Shown here piece by piece: positions 44,101 through 57,500 of a DNA stretch of 64,000 nucleotides. This stretch comes from Rhinopomastus cyanomelas. Taxonomy: Eukaryota > Chordata > Aves > Bucerotiformes > Rhinopomastidae. A program made the translations under genes and the position numbers. Location of the stretch: contig VXBP01005059.1 of the NCBI GenBank assembly GCA_013400115.1, positions 50,355 to 114,354 on the forward strand. Direction: 5' to 3'. The number at the start of each line of letters is the position of its first letter. Within the stretch, counting starts at the first letter, position 1. The notes beneath the pieces were generated by a model. It was given only the letters and a program-made list of their open reading frames with translations. It was not told the origin of the DNA and made no database searches.

Positions 44101-44554
44101 AGATGTTGAAAAGGGGAGTAGCTACAGTACTTGAGGCCATGGTGTAGGGGTTAGGAAGCTGTTGGGATGAGGGCTGGACTTGATGATCCTGGAGGTCCTT
44201 TCCAGCCAGGATGATTCAATGACTGTATAAGAACTGAGAGAGCTTTCAGGCTGTACGGAAAAAGGTCTGTATGGAAAAGGCAGTAGGGAAGAGTTCAAGG
44301 TTTGAGAAATGCTGCTGCCTTTTGATCAAACGGCTTGAACTCAATGGCCATGACTTGGCTGTAGGACATGCAAGTGCAGCGTTACAAATCCTGTTCTGAT
44401 GTCTCCTGCTCAGATCAGTACCCTTGGATTCACAATTGGAGATAAAGTGAACGGCCCGTTCCAGCTGGAGATTGATTTTATCGGCGTGCTGAATGACAGG
44501 GCTCACACTGAAGAGTTTGCCTATGAGAAATATGAGAAGAATCCTAAAGTCTGA
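38175..44554 (+). CDS. NDUFAF1: NDUFAF1 (CIA30), complex I assembly factor, 4 coding exons
   Basis: Coding exons: 38175-38684, 41353-41538, 42710-42784, 44414-44554. All join in phase 0 to 303 aa (human 327). I chose the start MALTAVFLKSS because it matches the human MALV.. start and has A at -3 and G at +4. An in-frame ATG at 38163 has a poor context. Residues 1-45 are rich in Arg, Ser and Leu and lack acids, as in a mitochondrial presequence. The CIA30 domain follows from about residue 105 (QEDLNKWIVSSDVEIGG) through FNCLYLRVRGDGRPWMVNI and MFTRGGPYW to LEIDFIGV near the C-terminus. The known role is early assembly of the complex I membrane arm in the mitochondrial matrix and inner membrane. 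The 5' exon starts at 38082. Intron 3 has a GC donor. The intron at 38685-41352 contains a 239-base gap. Confidence 0.96.
38832..39073 (-). repeat. CR1, part before an insertion
   Basis: GGGGTTGGAAGTGACCTCC to CCAGCTGACACCTATT; interrupted by the LTR-like insert. Confidence 0.85.
39079..39444 (-). mobile_element. Unclassified LTR-like insertion inside a CR1
   Basis: About 370 bp of non-CR1 DNA interrupts a minus-oriented CR1. Its ends TGTGGGAG and CTACCACA are a 7/8 inverted pair, and TTTATT near 39138 would be AATAAA if it reads on the minus strand. The flanks GACACCTATT (39064-39073) and GACACCCATT (39445-39454) look like a 9/10 target duplication, longer than usual for an LTR, so the class is open. 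Confidence 0.5.
39445..39590 (-). repeat. CR1, part after the insertion
   Basis: Resumes at GACACCCATTGCCCTTTGTCC and continues the same element. Confidence 0.8.
39640..39990 (+). mobile_element. ERV-like fragment: LTR 3' part plus leader (copy A)
   Basis: Homologous over its length to 58480-58800 (shared runs include GCTAAAAGCTCTTGGTTGAAA and GTCAGTGGGTTTGTTAAA). The LTR appears to end ..GACA at 39931, followed by TTAG and a PBS-like TGGAGACCCAGGTGG. The polyA-type signal is AATTAAA near 39778. No gag/pol frame follows. Confidence 0.6.
40268..40423 (-). repeat. Two adjacent CR1 tails next to the gap
   Basis: One tail (GGATTGGAAGGGACCTTGAAA) at 40268-40360 and a second at about 40368-40423, running into Ns. 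Confidence 0.8.
40424..40662. other. Assembly gap, 239 N
   Basis: Run of N inside a CR1 within the NDUFAF1 intron. CR1 reverse-transcriptase sequence resumes after it. Confidence 1.
40663..40945 (-). repeat. CR1 reverse-transcriptase fragment
   Basis: Minus strand encodes CTLSKFADDTKLCG (the FADD catalytic box) and GFNKTKCKVLHLG, typical of CR1 ORF2. Confidence 0.9.
42363..42383 (+). repeat. (TG)n microsatellite
   Basis: About ten TG units in the NDUFAF1 intron before exon 42710. Confidence 0.95.
42785..42786 (+). other. NDUFAF1: Non-canonical GC splice donor, NDUFAF1
   Basis: The exon ends TTAGACAAG and the intron begins GCAAGT. The downstream exon begins ATCAGT after CTGCTCAG at 44413, giving WLDK-ISTLGF, which aligns with the human LDK-ISSIGF junction. 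The strong AAG|GCAAGT context is what GC-AG introns require. Confidence 0.9.
42898..42952 (-). repeat. Short CR1 remnant
   Basis: TTGCTCCTCTGGACCCACTC-type ORF2 sequence. Confidence 0.5.
43594..43838 (+). repeat. CR1 3' fragment
   Basis: GGAACTGGATGATCTTTAAGG and CCAGTCTATGATTCTG. Confidence 0.88.
44010..44226 (+). repeat. CR1 3' fragment
   Basis: GATTGGATCTTAGGAAGAAG to GGTCCTTTCCAGCCAGGATG. Confidence 0.88.
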
Positions 44555-44792
44555 GTTGGGATGGTGGCTCCAGCAGATTCTTCAGATGCTCAGATGATTT
44601 CTATATGCCACAGGTTAAGAAGCACTTTAAGTACTTGAAGGTTTTTTGAGCTAAGAGCATGACCCGGTGACTGCAGTAACCTGTCCAGAGCCCCAACATA
44701 CGTATTTGCCCTGGAACACAGGGTGGTGGGAGTCTTACTGGGCACTAACTGTTGACTGGGTAAGTTTTGGCTTCTGTGCAGATCTTTACAGA

Positions 44793-44798
44793 AATAAA
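44793..44798 (+). terminator. NDUFAF1 polyadenylation signal AATAAA
   Basis: AATAAA lies 239 bases after the NDUFAF1 stop codon and is followed by a GT/T-rich stretch (44811-44850), a normal cleavage and polyadenylation layout. Confidence 0.8.
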
Positions 44799-44841
44799 AG
44801 TATTTAATGAGCTTGTTGCAGTGCTTGTTTTCATTTCTTAT

Positions 44842-44847
44842 TTTATT
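44842..44847 (-). terminator. Candidate NUSAP1 polyadenylation signal AATAAA
   Basis: TTTATT on the plus strand is the first AATAAA met on the minus strand after the NUSAP1 stop at 45504. It gives a 3'UTR of about 0.66 kb and places the signal 44 bp from the opposing NDUFAF1 signal. Confidence 0.55.
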
Positions 44848-45503
44848 TTCTGCCACGTTACAGTTTGTGGACAGCTGTAACAACACTTGTGTCTGCTGGT
44901 TTTCAACTGCAAACAGTACCATGAGAATGAAGACTCTGAGGAATGGTAGCAAAGTGTGACTCAGCTGCTGGAATTTACAGAGCAACACAAGGGGAAAAAA
45001 GGCCAATATATTCCAGCCTTCAGCTTGGGCTCCTTGGAATAACTAAAAACAGAAAAAGCTGCCCCTGCCAGGGTTGGAAAAGCAGCTCCACACTAGGCTG
45101 GGCACTGAGTTTAGAGCTGCTGAGGGTAGTCCTACGTCTTTAAAGCACTAGAGTTAGTGAACACTACAAGCAGACATCTTCCACTGCTGCAATTTACCCG
45201 TGGAACTTTCTCAAGATTGCTCTCCTCAGAGGACTAACTCTGAGGGACAGGCAGGCTGAAGTTGCAAGGCAGCTTCTGCAGCATCTTTTGGTTAAATGAA
45301 AAAAATTAAGAGACTTGGAGATGGTTCTAATCTTTTAAAAGTTTAGAACTCTCCTCTCTTAGGAGAAAGCCTTTACTGGAATGTGATGCTCAGATCCGTT
45401 CTCATTCGATGCCCACCAATAGCAACCTGAATCATACCCAGCACAAATATTTACATAACAGGAACATTATTTAGAGTGGCTTCTCAAGTATTTCCTGTTC
45501 CTG

Positions 45504-48500
45504 CTAAACCACAGACAGTCCTCTACGATTTCCAAGAGTCTGAGCCTTTCTCTTCTTTCTCTCTTCCTCGTATTTCTCACGCCTTTCTTCCCTGGAGGGG
45601 AAAAAGAAGAAGGAAAAAACATTTTAATGGTAGAGACAAGTAACTAAGGGAGTCTGAAGCTAATTAAGGCTTAATATCTCTTTATTCCATGTGCTGCATT
45701 CACCGTAGGCAGAGAGAACAGTACCACTGTGGACTGAATCCAGGCATTCAGGCCTGTTTAGATGTACAGATCTCACATTCAGGGCCACAGGTCTCTCATC
45801 CACAGCTTCTTCCAAAGTGGAGGTAAATCTCCAAACACTGAGTGTGAGCTTCACCCCCACCAACACAGCGCTTATCACCTGTGCTCTGCTTCTGAGCTCA
45901 GGATGCACTAGCAGTGCCTCTAGGTGTGGTGATTGCATCCTGCTCAATACAGGTTCAGGGCAAACAGGGCACAGTAGTCAAGAGCTCAAAGTACACTTGG
46001 TCAGTAGCTTTGACCGAGTCAGTCATCTTACCCTTATAACCAGTGGGCAGCCCAAGAGTCCTTGGAGCTCTCCTGAATGACCACTGGCTACCAGATCATC
46101 CCCTAGGGCAGGAACCCTTGCCACGGAGACTCCTCTAAGCCATTGAAGGACTTCCTGTCCCAGCAGATCCTCCATAAGTGGCTGATAGCTCCAAGCACTT
46201 GGCAGCTTCATTAAGGACATTTTAAAGACCGTGTACAAAGAGTCTTAAAAACGGGGGTCTCCAGGCAGCTTTGTCTCACCCTGGCCTCCGTGCAGGAAGC
46301 AATCCTATGTACCCTGCCATTGAATCTGATTAAAAAGGCACAATTGCTGGTCACACTTGATTAAAAGACAAAGCAGTTAGTGTGATATAAAATAATTCAG
46401 TATTCATAAAGAGCTGGAGGTGCTAACCTTGTCTGACGACGTGGCTGTTTGTAGTTTTTCTTATATGAAGAGGTGCTGCTGCTGACAGACTTATTTAGGC
46501 CAGGATTTTCTTTCGCTTCTCCCCAAGGTTTCAGTCGTCCTACAAATTAAGGACAAAAAGAGAGACTACTGAACTACGAGGCAGTAACTGTGTGCTTCTC
46601 ACTGCAAATTTTATACCAGCCGGTCTGGTTTTGGCAGGGTGACTGGAAGATTAAATGCCTCAGAGCTGCACTATCAGTTTCAGCAGCCAGCTCATTCTCC
46701 ACAAGTGGGTTTTCTGTAATTAGTAACAGGCACTGGCTATAAGTAGTAAATTCAAGAGGAGGCTGTGTTCCCTCACCACAGCCAGAGGAAAAGAGGAACA
46801 AACCCTGAGCCATACAAACCACCCGGCTGAGACTTCACTTGCGGCACAGGGTTGGTTGGAACGTGAATGAGAATCTGCCCTGGAGTGCAGCTGAGTGAGA
46901 GCAAACCACAGGAAACCAAAGTGGGCTTGGACAAATGGGGGGCACAATGTAGGGTGCTGATGGCTAGTGGGATGCAGTACTGTGTCTTCTGGGTCTTTCA
47001 TGCGGACTGCGTGCAGGAATCCGAGAATCAAACTGGTTTGGGTTGGAAGGGAGGGAGCTCAGAGATCACCCACTACCAACCTTCTGCCATGGGCAGGAAC
47101 ATCTCTCACCAGACTAGGTTGCCCAGAGCCCCAACCAACCTGGCCTTGGACAGTTACAGGAATGGAGCAGCCACAACCTCCCTGCGCAACCTGTTTCAAT
47201 GCCTGACCAAACTTCGGGAAAAACTCTCCTCATGTCCAGCCCAACCCTCCCCTGGTGCAGCTTGAGGCCAGTCCCTCTTGTTCTATCACTAACGACATGT
47301 GAAAAGATACCAGCATCCCCTCTCTACAGTGTCCCCTCAGGTAGCTGTAGAATATGATAAATGGAATGCAAGAAGGGCACTGGAAAAACCATCTGAAAAC
47401 ACGTTTTGCCTCAAAATCAGGAGCACTTTTCACTGGAAGAAAGCCCAACAAACGCTTTAAATCGCTCAGGTATTAAATCACGGTTGAGTTTGGAAAAGCC
47501 CTCTCAGCTCATGCAGCCCAGCCCATGATAAAACATCACCACTAAGGGACACAGACAGTCTGTCCTTCAACACCTCCAGGGATGCGGACTCCACCACTGC
47601 CCTGGGCAGTCCATTCCACAGTCTGATCACCCTTTCCATGAGGAAGGGCTTCCTAACATCCGACCGAACCCTCCCCTGGCAGGTTCAGGCCCTGCCCTCT
47701 CATCCTGGTGCTGGTTGCCTGGAAGAAGAGCCTGACCCCCACGTGACTACAAACCCTCTTCCAGGAGTTGGAGAGGGAGAAGGTCCCCCACCGAGTCTCC
47801 TCTTCAAGCACCTTACATAGAGATCTAACATCAGTTCACAGACTATAGGAATCCAGAGAGAAAGGCCAAGGGGCGGGAAAAGGAACTGAAAACTTGTGTG
47901 TCACATCTTGTTTGAGTGCAAAGGGGTTTCACTAACACAAGGACTCCCACTACCTTTGTGTGGCTGATAGGGAAGTGGCCTGGAGAGACTTGCTTTGAGA
48001 TCAAACATCTTCTTTGCGCTTATGGGTTCTGCAGCGTGAGCTGCAAACTTGAAGGGGGTGATAACTGCAAAAAAACACAGATGATTATAGTAGCAGGAGC
48101 ATTATTGTACCTAAATGAGTTAGAAAGTGCCTGTGAAGACCACCTCACAGCCAGTGAGGTGGACTGAGAGCCAGGAACTGCTGCCATCTGCTAGCATTGA
48201 AAACATTGCTGCACAAACAGCTCTGGCTGCAGTGTGAATCTTTTGGGCTGGAGAGAGCAACTCCTACAGCTTTAGCCTCTTTGCTCTGGTGATTCAATGC
48301 AATAGCACAGAGAGCTCTATGTACTTTTCTAGTCCTTCAAAGCGAGCCATGTTCCCCAGTCCCCATGCCTGTTGGGATCCAAGCAGGTTTTCACACTAAA
48401 ATAAGCAGCATTCTTCCAGAACACCCCAGTGGCATCAGCCTGGCCCTGAGAACCCACTAATTTTGCCATGCAGCAAGACAGGCAACTTCGGGTTCTTGAC

Positions 48501-51500
48501 CTGTGGTCACATACGTGTGATCACAGAATTACAGAGTTACTGAGGCTGGAAATGCCATCTGAGTTCTCCAGCCCAGTCCAGGACCTATCATCACCACAAC
48601 AGCCAGACCAGGACACTAAGGGCCGCAGCCAGGTCTGTCCTTCAACACTTCCAGGTATGCAGACTCCACCACTGCCGTGGGCAGTTCATTCCAGTGTCTG
48701 ATCAATGTGTGATGCTGGGGTACCTGCCATGGTACAAAGACCATTAGGAAATAAAAGCTCTCTGCATTTTTCTACAGGAGAACTGTAGTTGCTGAGTTAA
48801 TCAGGGCTGTTGAGGCCAATAACAAGGTTGTTCTAAAACACAGCCAGGAGCCTGGTGCATGCTAACCCCACAAGGAGAATGAGAGCTTTGAGAAGGCATC
48901 AGGAGCTCCCATTGCCTATCTCCCCACACCTGTCCCATTCATCTTCTGCTATATGTCAAATGCTCTGTCCCTTTTTCTAGAGAGAGCTGGGTCCCCTGTG
49001 TTAGGTCTTAGCTCCTTCAGTCAAAACACTGGAAACAAAAAAGGAAGCAAAGAAATTACTGCAGTTTATGAAGGATCAGGCATGAACTAGAGAGTGGCAT
49101 TAAGCCATGGACCTACATGACATTAGGTAATAAAAACTCTAGTTCATAATTCACTCAATAAGACAGAAGTCTTGATCCAAAAGAGCCATCTACTTTACCC
49201 TTCGCTGCCGGCAGACTGGCATTTTTTGTGTTTCCCTTGCTGTTTTCCTGACGTTTGCAGCGCTTTTGGGTATCAGGTGTGCAGATCTCCACGTATGGAG
49301 ACATTCGAGATGGAGTCTTGATGAGAGAGCATTTACTTTCATTGTCTCTTGTGGTTTCTGAGAACCTGACAATCATTAGAAATATGAAGATAAAGTTAGT
49401 TATCTACAGGACAGGATGCAGCAGATTTTCCATTCTGCTCTTCTCGCACGTAGAATGGTTTAATGAGTACAAGATGTTCACAGCTCTGATATTAGCAACA
49501 TTAAAAAGAACTGAGAGCTGCCAGAGGTTTGAACCATCATCACTAACAGCCAGTAACACCAGAAATTACAGAGACCTGAACTTCTTAATGTTCTGGAGAG
49601 CCAATACATTTGGATCCAGCAAACTAGGAAATTTCTTCATCAACAGATACAGTTGACTTTAGAGTTAGATTCCGTATTAAAGCACTTTAAAAATAAACAT
49701 TATTTATAAAGAAGTCATAATAAGAAAAACTGGGAGAAGGGCCCAGTCCCCCACCTGACTACAACCTCTCTTCAGGGAGTTGTAGAGAGGGAGCAGGTCC
49801 CCCCACAAATCTCCTCTTCTCCAGGCTAAACACTCCCAGCTCCCTCAGCCTCTCTTTTCCAGACTTTCCTTCCAGTCCAGAGACTGGAGAATTACATCTC
49901 TAGTTCTGCTGGCCATACTGTTGTTAATACAAGCCAGGATAACATTGGCTTCTAGGCTACCTGAGCACCCTGCTGCCTCCTGTTCAGCCCATATATTTAT
50001 ATTCAGGACAAAGATCATCCAGAGCCAAACCAGTCAGAATGAAGTTTCCATTTGTCTTTACCTATTGAAACCGAAAGCGCATTTAATGTAGAAATAAAGA
50101 AAATAAGATTATGGCCATGGCCTTTGAACAACAGAATAACTGCATTCAAAAGTCCCCTCGTTATTAGGAGGAATCAATATTAGAAGTTGGACTATTTGAC
50201 TTAAGAACAATCTCACACACACACACTTCCTTGAGGGAGAGAATGTTCCAGCAGCTATAGTCTTGTCCCACAAAAGTTGAGAAAGAAAGGCTATCAGAAA
50301 AGCAAAGTAAATCTGAGACCTGAAATGAACCAGTTCTTGTTAGCAAGGGGAGAAGGATAAGGGTAAATCACAGAATCACAGACTGTCAGAGGTTGGAAGG
50401 GACCTCTAGAGAGCATCCAGTCCAACTCCCCTGCCTAGATCAGGTCACACAGGGCTGCAGCCAGGTGAGGTTCTGAAAGTCTCCAGACTCCACAACCTCT
50501 CTGGCAGCCTGTTCCAGGGCTCTGTCACCCTCACAGTGAAGAAGTTTCTTCTCATGTTGAGGTGGAACCTTCTATGTTCAAGTTTATCCCCATTATTCCT
50601 GTCCTATTACTGTGCCCCACAGAAGAGTGACTGAGCCCTTCCAGTTGACACCCACCCCTCAGATATTTAGACATTAATGAGATCCCTCTCAGTCTTCTCT
50701 TCTCCAGACTAAACAGCTCCAGTTCTCTCAGCCTTTCGTCATAGAGGAGAGGTTCAAGTCCCCTCATCATCCTTGCAGCTCCCTGTCTCTCTTGAACTAG
50801 GGACCCCAGAACTGGACACAGTACTCCAGTTGTGGTCTCACCAGGTCAGAGCAGACGGGGAGAAGAACCTCCCTAGACCTGCCAAACACTTTTATTGATG
50901 CACCCCAGGACTCCATTGGCCCTTTTGGCCATAAGGGCACAGTGCTGTCCCATGGAGAATTGACTATCTACTGGGACTCCAAGGTCTTTCTCCATAGAGC
51001 TGCTTTCCAGCAGGACAAGCCCTAACCTGTGCTGGTGCCAAGTGTTGTAACTCCCTAGATGCAGGACTCTACACTTGTCCTTACTGAACTACATGAGGTC
51101 TATTAGTGAAGACCCAGGTAGGACACACAGGGACCCAGAAAAGGACCCACTACGCTACATCATACTACAAACACTCACCTGAAATCCTGCCTACAGCCCT
51201 GGCTGAGGAGTCGCCAAGATAAATTAAGTTCTAACAGAGCCTTAGATTGCCTGACAAGATGAAAACCCTGACAGTGTTAGAAGAAAAGAGTCTGATTTAG
51301 TGAGTTCAGCAAAAGAAGGAATTACAAGAGATGCAAGATTCCTCTGCTATTAGACATCACAACGAAGACTGCAGACACCAACAGCAAGCTTAAAGCAGCC
51401 ATCAAGCTAGGATCACAGTCAGAATTAGTCTCATGAGTTCACATTTGGAGTAGAAATAACTGAGTCAAGTGAGTTGGTGTTGATTACTTCACGTGCACCA

Positions 51501-54500
51501 CAGACAAACCTTTCACTGGTAGTTCGGGTTCGTTCTGTTTACCTGACGTTAATTTTGGATGTTGAAAGGACAGAAGGCTTGAAGGAAGGTTCCTTAGATA
51601 AAACACTCCCGTTGGCAGCTTTCAGAGAGCCACGTGGTGAGCGCCGGATGTTGCTAGGAGTGCAGTTGACCGAGAATCTGCCTCTTTCTGCATTTGGGCT
51701 GAATAGAAATGGTTTTCCACTAGTTTGTTTCTAGGGAAAAGCAAATAATGAATTAGAGTGCTGAAAATTTACCAGAAAAGGAGCTAAGAGGAAGGGAAAA
51801 CAAATGCAAGTGAATGAGGCAAACACAGACTCTTCAGCTTTTCTTCTTTCTCTTTCAAAGTCTATTTGAAGCATAAGCACTCTTGTTAGTATTAAGCAGA
51901 TGTGAACGCGTACCTTCAAGCTGCTGTGTGGGGTGGCTTTTTCTGACGCTCTCAAGTGACCAAGTTCTTTGGCCAGCACCTGCCAAAGTAATTTGTGTTA
52001 AGTCTACATTTAGGTAAGACGTGTAATAGCTAACAGAAATGTGCTTCAGGTTCTGTGTTACTGGTTTGATGTCTATTGCTATTTAATTCATATTGGACAG
52101 GCTGAGAGGAGGCTTCTTCTCACAAATTTCTAATGATAGGATGAGGAGAAATTGCTTCCAGTTTCATCAGGGGAAGTTTAGATTGGATGTTAGAAGTTCT
52201 TTCCTGGGAGAGTGGTTGGGCACTGGAAAAAGCTGCCTTGGGGAGGTCATGCAGTCGCTGTCCATGAAAGGGTTTAAAAACAGAGTAGCTGGAGCTCTTG
52301 AGGCCATGGTGAAGTAATTAGGGAGATGTTGTGATGAGGGCTTAAGCTGATGGTCATTGTGGTCATTTCCAGACATGATGATTCTATGATTTTATATTCA
52401 TCAAGACATTGCTGTCATTTCTCTAAGGTCTGCTGCACTCTGAAACAGGCCCTGTTTGGATCCTTCACCCAAGCAAGCGTGAAATGCAAGAACTGAGAAG
52501 GAGGGCCACCCAGAACAACATATATTGCAGAAGTTTTAATGCAGAATCACATCTGCAGTCATTTCAAAATGGTTCTTTAAGGTGCAACTAATATCTAATT
52601 CCCAGTCATCACAGAATGGCTGCAGTTGGAAGGGACCTTAAAGGTCATCCAGTTCCAACCCCTCTGCACAGGCAGGGACACCTTCACTACAGCAGGTTAC
52701 TCAGGGCCCCAGACAACCTGGCCTTCAACACTGCCAGGGATTTGGACAAGCTGTTCCTGCATCTNCCCAGGTGGGGTCTCACCAGTGCAGAATAGATGGG
52801 AAGAATCCCCTCCCTCGACTGACTGTCTTTGCCTTGAAAAAGAATTAGTTGTCCCCCTCAGTTAAAATGTGCAGCAATTCACACAGCTATAAACAGAAGC
52901 TCCGTGAGGTACTTCAGAGAAGTAATCCAAACTTCATGGACACACAACTAGCTACTTACTGCTCTACAAAGATTCAAAGGGACTTCTACAAAGAGGCTCT
53001 GCCACTAAATGGATGTGAATCTGTGTCATTACTCACCTTGACTTCACTGAGATTACGACTGTAGTTTTCAAGCTTTTGTTGTTTCCTCTCAAGGTAGTCA
53101 GAAATGGATTCCATTTTCTTGAAGTGAGCCTCATGCAACTTTTTAAAGTCTAAGGAGTTCCAAAAACAAGAATAGTCACATATCTGATGAGGTCCCACAG
53201 AAGTTTACTAATTAAGAGGAGACTCTTGTAGCACCTATTGTTACAGCCTCAAGGAAAATACAACATAGGCCTTAGACACAGAACTGCTTGAGAGAGCCCA
53301 GCACAGAGCCACAAAGGTAATGAAGGGAGTGGAACATCTCCCTCATGAGGAAAGGCTGAGGGAACTAGGTCCCTTGAGCTTGGGAAAAAAGTGACTAAGG
53401 AGTGCTGCCATTAATGTTGATAAATATGGAAAGGGTGCGTGTCAGGCTCTGCTTAGCGGCATCCAGTGAAAGGACAAGGGGCGACGAGTGAGCCGGAACA
53501 GCGGAGGTTCCACGTCAGTATGAGAAGGAACTTCTTTCCAGTGGCAGAGCACTGGAACAAGCTGCCCAGGGAGGTCGTGGAGTCTCCTTCTCTTGAGATG
53601 TTGGACATGTTCCTGTGCAACTTGATCTAGGGAATTGGACTGGATGACTGAATGCTTTGGATTGGAAGGGACCAAATGTTTTGAAAATCATGAATGCAAG
53701 AGTTAGAGACCTCCAGGTCTTTGATTGAACCAGTTTTGGAACCTACATGTGAGTCATGAGACCACTGATAGGGTAGTCAGAGGTTGGAACAGGCTGCTGA
53801 GGGAAGGGGGTTTAGTCCCCATCCCTGGAGGTGTTTAAGAACCGTGCAGACATGGTGCTTCAAGAGCTGCTCTGGTGGCAGAGACTGTAGGGATGTTATT
53901 TTGTGTTTTATTTGGCTGAGTGTGTTTGGTGCTGGTGTCTGATCAGGGGTTTGGGTTTGTTGTTGTGGTGTGTATGGATGGACATAAGGATCTGGGAGGT
54001 CCTTTCCAACCAGGAATATTCTGTGATTCATTTACTGCTATGAATGTACAGGTTGGAATATAGACCTTAGTATGTAACCTTTATCAACCTCGCTTGCTTG
54101 CTCTCTAAAGAAAGGATGTTCTCCAAGCAGAAACAGGAATTTGGGTTGTAAAAGCCTCTAAGTTAAGTCTCCACACACAGACAACACATCTGTCGCTGAA
54201 GAAGGTAGGTTAACTTACTCGGTGTAGTAATAACTTTCTTTCCTGTTTTTCCAGGCCTAGATGCACGGCCAACACACAAAGGGCTCTTCCCTCCTGCCTG
54301 GTGAGTGTTACCTGGCTCAGAAAGAGTAGACAACATCGTTACAACTTTCGGGAAGTATTTCGTTGACATCACAACCTTTTTAAAAGGTTTGTCGCACTGC
54401 TCACCTCCTCAGCGTAGATGTAGAATTTGAAAAATAAAAACATTGGCTGGGCTAGGGTTGTATAAAGTCTCTGAAAAGCCTTTTCAAGGCTATGGCAGTA

Positions 54501-57500
54501 ACAGCCTGTCCGAACAAATCACGAGCCCAGCGTCAATCTTAGGAGCCAACAGTATACACTTGCAACCTAGGAAGCCAACCATGTCCTGCGCTGCATCAAA
54601 AGAAGCAGTGACAGTCACTGCTTCTTGAGGGAGGGTATTCTCCCTCTCTACTGAGCACTGCTGAGACCAGACCTGGGGTACTGGGTCCAGTTCTGGAGTC
54701 CCCAACATCAGGACGACACAATGCTCCTGGAAGGTCTCCAGAGAGCAACTCAAATGATCAGAGAGCTGGAGCGCCTCCCCGATGAGGTGAGCAAGTTGGG
54801 GTTGTTCAGCCTGGAGGAGAGGCTCCCAGGTGACCTTCTAGCAGCTTTGCAATCTCTGAAGGGAACTACAAGAAAGCTGGGGGAAAGCTTTTGACCTGGG
54901 TGGTAGCGAGAGGACAAGGGGAAAGGGTTCCAGACTTGAAGAGGGAAGATTGAAGTTGGACATGAGGAACAAATTTTTTGTTGTGAGGGTGGGGAGATGT
55001 CGGAATAGGTTGCCCAAGGCAGTTGTTGAAGGCCAGGTTGTCTGGGGCCCTGAGTAACCTGCTGTAGTGAAGGTGTCCCTGCCCGTGCAGGGGGGTTGGA
55101 ACTTGATCTTTAAGGTCATTTGGTAACTGATCTCCACTGCGACACAGAGCTGTTGATCAGTGCTCTCTGAGTAGGACTGTCCAGCCAATCCCTTACTCTG
55201 AGTAGTCCATCCATCAAATTCATGGTTTACTGATTTTGATCCTAGGATATTGTGTGGGACAACATTAAACACTTCACATAGGTCCATGCAGATGATACCA
55301 GTTACTCTCCCACTACCACTGGCACTCTATTGTAAAAGGGCACCAAATCTACCAAGTACTCTTTACCCCTGGTAAAGTCTCATGGGTTGCCAGCCACCAT
55401 CTCTTTACCATCCATACGCCTTAGCAGAGACTTTGGGAGGATTTGCACCATGATCTTAGCTATAGAAGGGCAGCTGTCAGCTGAGTTCTGCCTCAGCCAT
55501 AGTACCCTCTATGTATTCAACTACTTCTCTTTTTAAAAGGAGGAGCCTTCATTGAAAACCCTGTTTCTAAATCAATTTTATGATTGAAATGGCTGCTAAT
55601 AAAATGTTCTTGTAAATTCTCCTGAGCAGCAAGATCAAGGCCTTCTAACACTTTAGACTAATAGGAGCAAAGAACAGTGTGAATCTTACTTCACAGACCC
55701 ACAGCACCAGGAAAGTGTAGCCTGGGCAGAGTCATGTCCTCATGTCAGCTCCACACACAAGGGAGAGGGGAGAAATTAATATTTTCAGCAACATCATGTT
55801 TGAAGGACTAAACACGCCATCAGATTGATAAATGATTGATACATAATGGATTCACGAGGTGTGAACTTTTCTACTGATGTTACTCCTAGGAAGAAAATGA
55901 CCAGGGCAGCTCACAAAGCTTGAGGAAGCTCTCCCTGCATTGCTGCTTTATAAAGTGGCATCTCTGAGGTCTTCCGAGAAGCACTAACCCTAAATGAGGT
56001 AACAAGCCTTGAATTGACTCAGACCTTCAAGAACTCCTGAACTAAACCATCAGGTCTAGAGTTCTGATTCATAGACTGGCCAGGACTGGAAGGGACTTTA
56101 AAGGTCATGTAGTTCCAAACCCCCTACACAGGCAGGGACACCTTCACTAGAGCAGGTTACGCAGGGCCCCAGCCATCCTGGCCTTCAACACTGCCAGGGA
56201 TGGGGCAGCCACAGCTTCCTTGGGCAACGTGTTCCAGCATCTCACCACCCTCATAGCAAACAATTCATTCCTCATGTCCAGCCTCAATCTACCCTCTTCA
56301 AGTCTGGAACCCTTTCCCCTTGTCATCTTACTACCACCCGTGTCAAAAGCCCTCCTCCAGCTTTCTGAAGTCAAAGCCAGCAGATTCCCTTCTTCATGAA
56401 TTTGTGTCACAGAATGTTAAACCAGACAAGTACACAGACTCAAGACAGATTTTGTTCTAGTGCCTCCAAATAAGGGAGTGACCACCAGATATGGATACCA
56501 AAATAATCCCTAGAGGTTATAGAATAAACTCTAAATATCTGCTATTAATAAAATATAATAGATTTACAAAATAAATATCTTGCAGATGATAAAATAACCA
56601 AAACGTGCAGTTTAGGCAGCACAAATTAGTAAACTATTGGCTTTGCTGTATTTTCCACTTACGTTTGTCACCACCGTGTTTAGTAGGAATCTCTGATTGT
56701 TCCTTCTGGCCAGCAACCATTCCTGGATCCTTGATAGCTCTCTCTTTATTTCCTTCTTTGTGTTGGAACACTTTCTGTGTATTCTCACGCTGATCCCAAG
56801 GTACTTTGTTTTCTTTCATTTCAGAGTGCTCCTGCAGTGGAAACACACTTCTTTGAAACTCTTAGTTCCAACTGGATCTGAAGAAAGGTTGTGCTGAGGA
56901 CTGTCAGTGGAACAACTGCCCAGATCAGTTGCACAGCCTTCAACTTTAGAAGTTTTCAATGCCAGCTAAAGCTGAGGTCAAGCCTTAAACACTGTAGTCT
57001 AGCCTTATCACTCAGCCTGCTTTGGTTTGGAGATTGACCAGGAGATTTTCTGAAGTCCAATCCGATCTGACCTGTGAAACACTCTTCTTGTTATTTCAAG
57101 ATTTCTATTAGAAAGGCTTCACCTGCACAGCGCTAACATTTTATTGTAAAATTGCCTTTATTGACAAAATTCTTTGCAAGTAAAAATAATCCGTTGAGGG
57201 TCACTTCCATAGAATGGCTGATGTTGGAAGGCAACTTAGAGATCATCAACTCCAGCCTCCCTGCTCAAGATCTACCTTTTACTGGTGTAGCTTGGGCTCC
57301 ACTCCCTCACACTAACAGAATAAGCCTCCTCATTCTCATTTTTCAAATTTAAATCAGTAAAAGTCTTTCACAGCTCTTAGTTCACCCTAAATGGTAGAAA
57401 CAGTATCAACACTAAGCACCTGCAACACATGCTTGGAGAAAGTGGGGTAGTCAGCACACAAACCAAACAATGCAAATCACCTCTTTCTCATCAGAAACCC

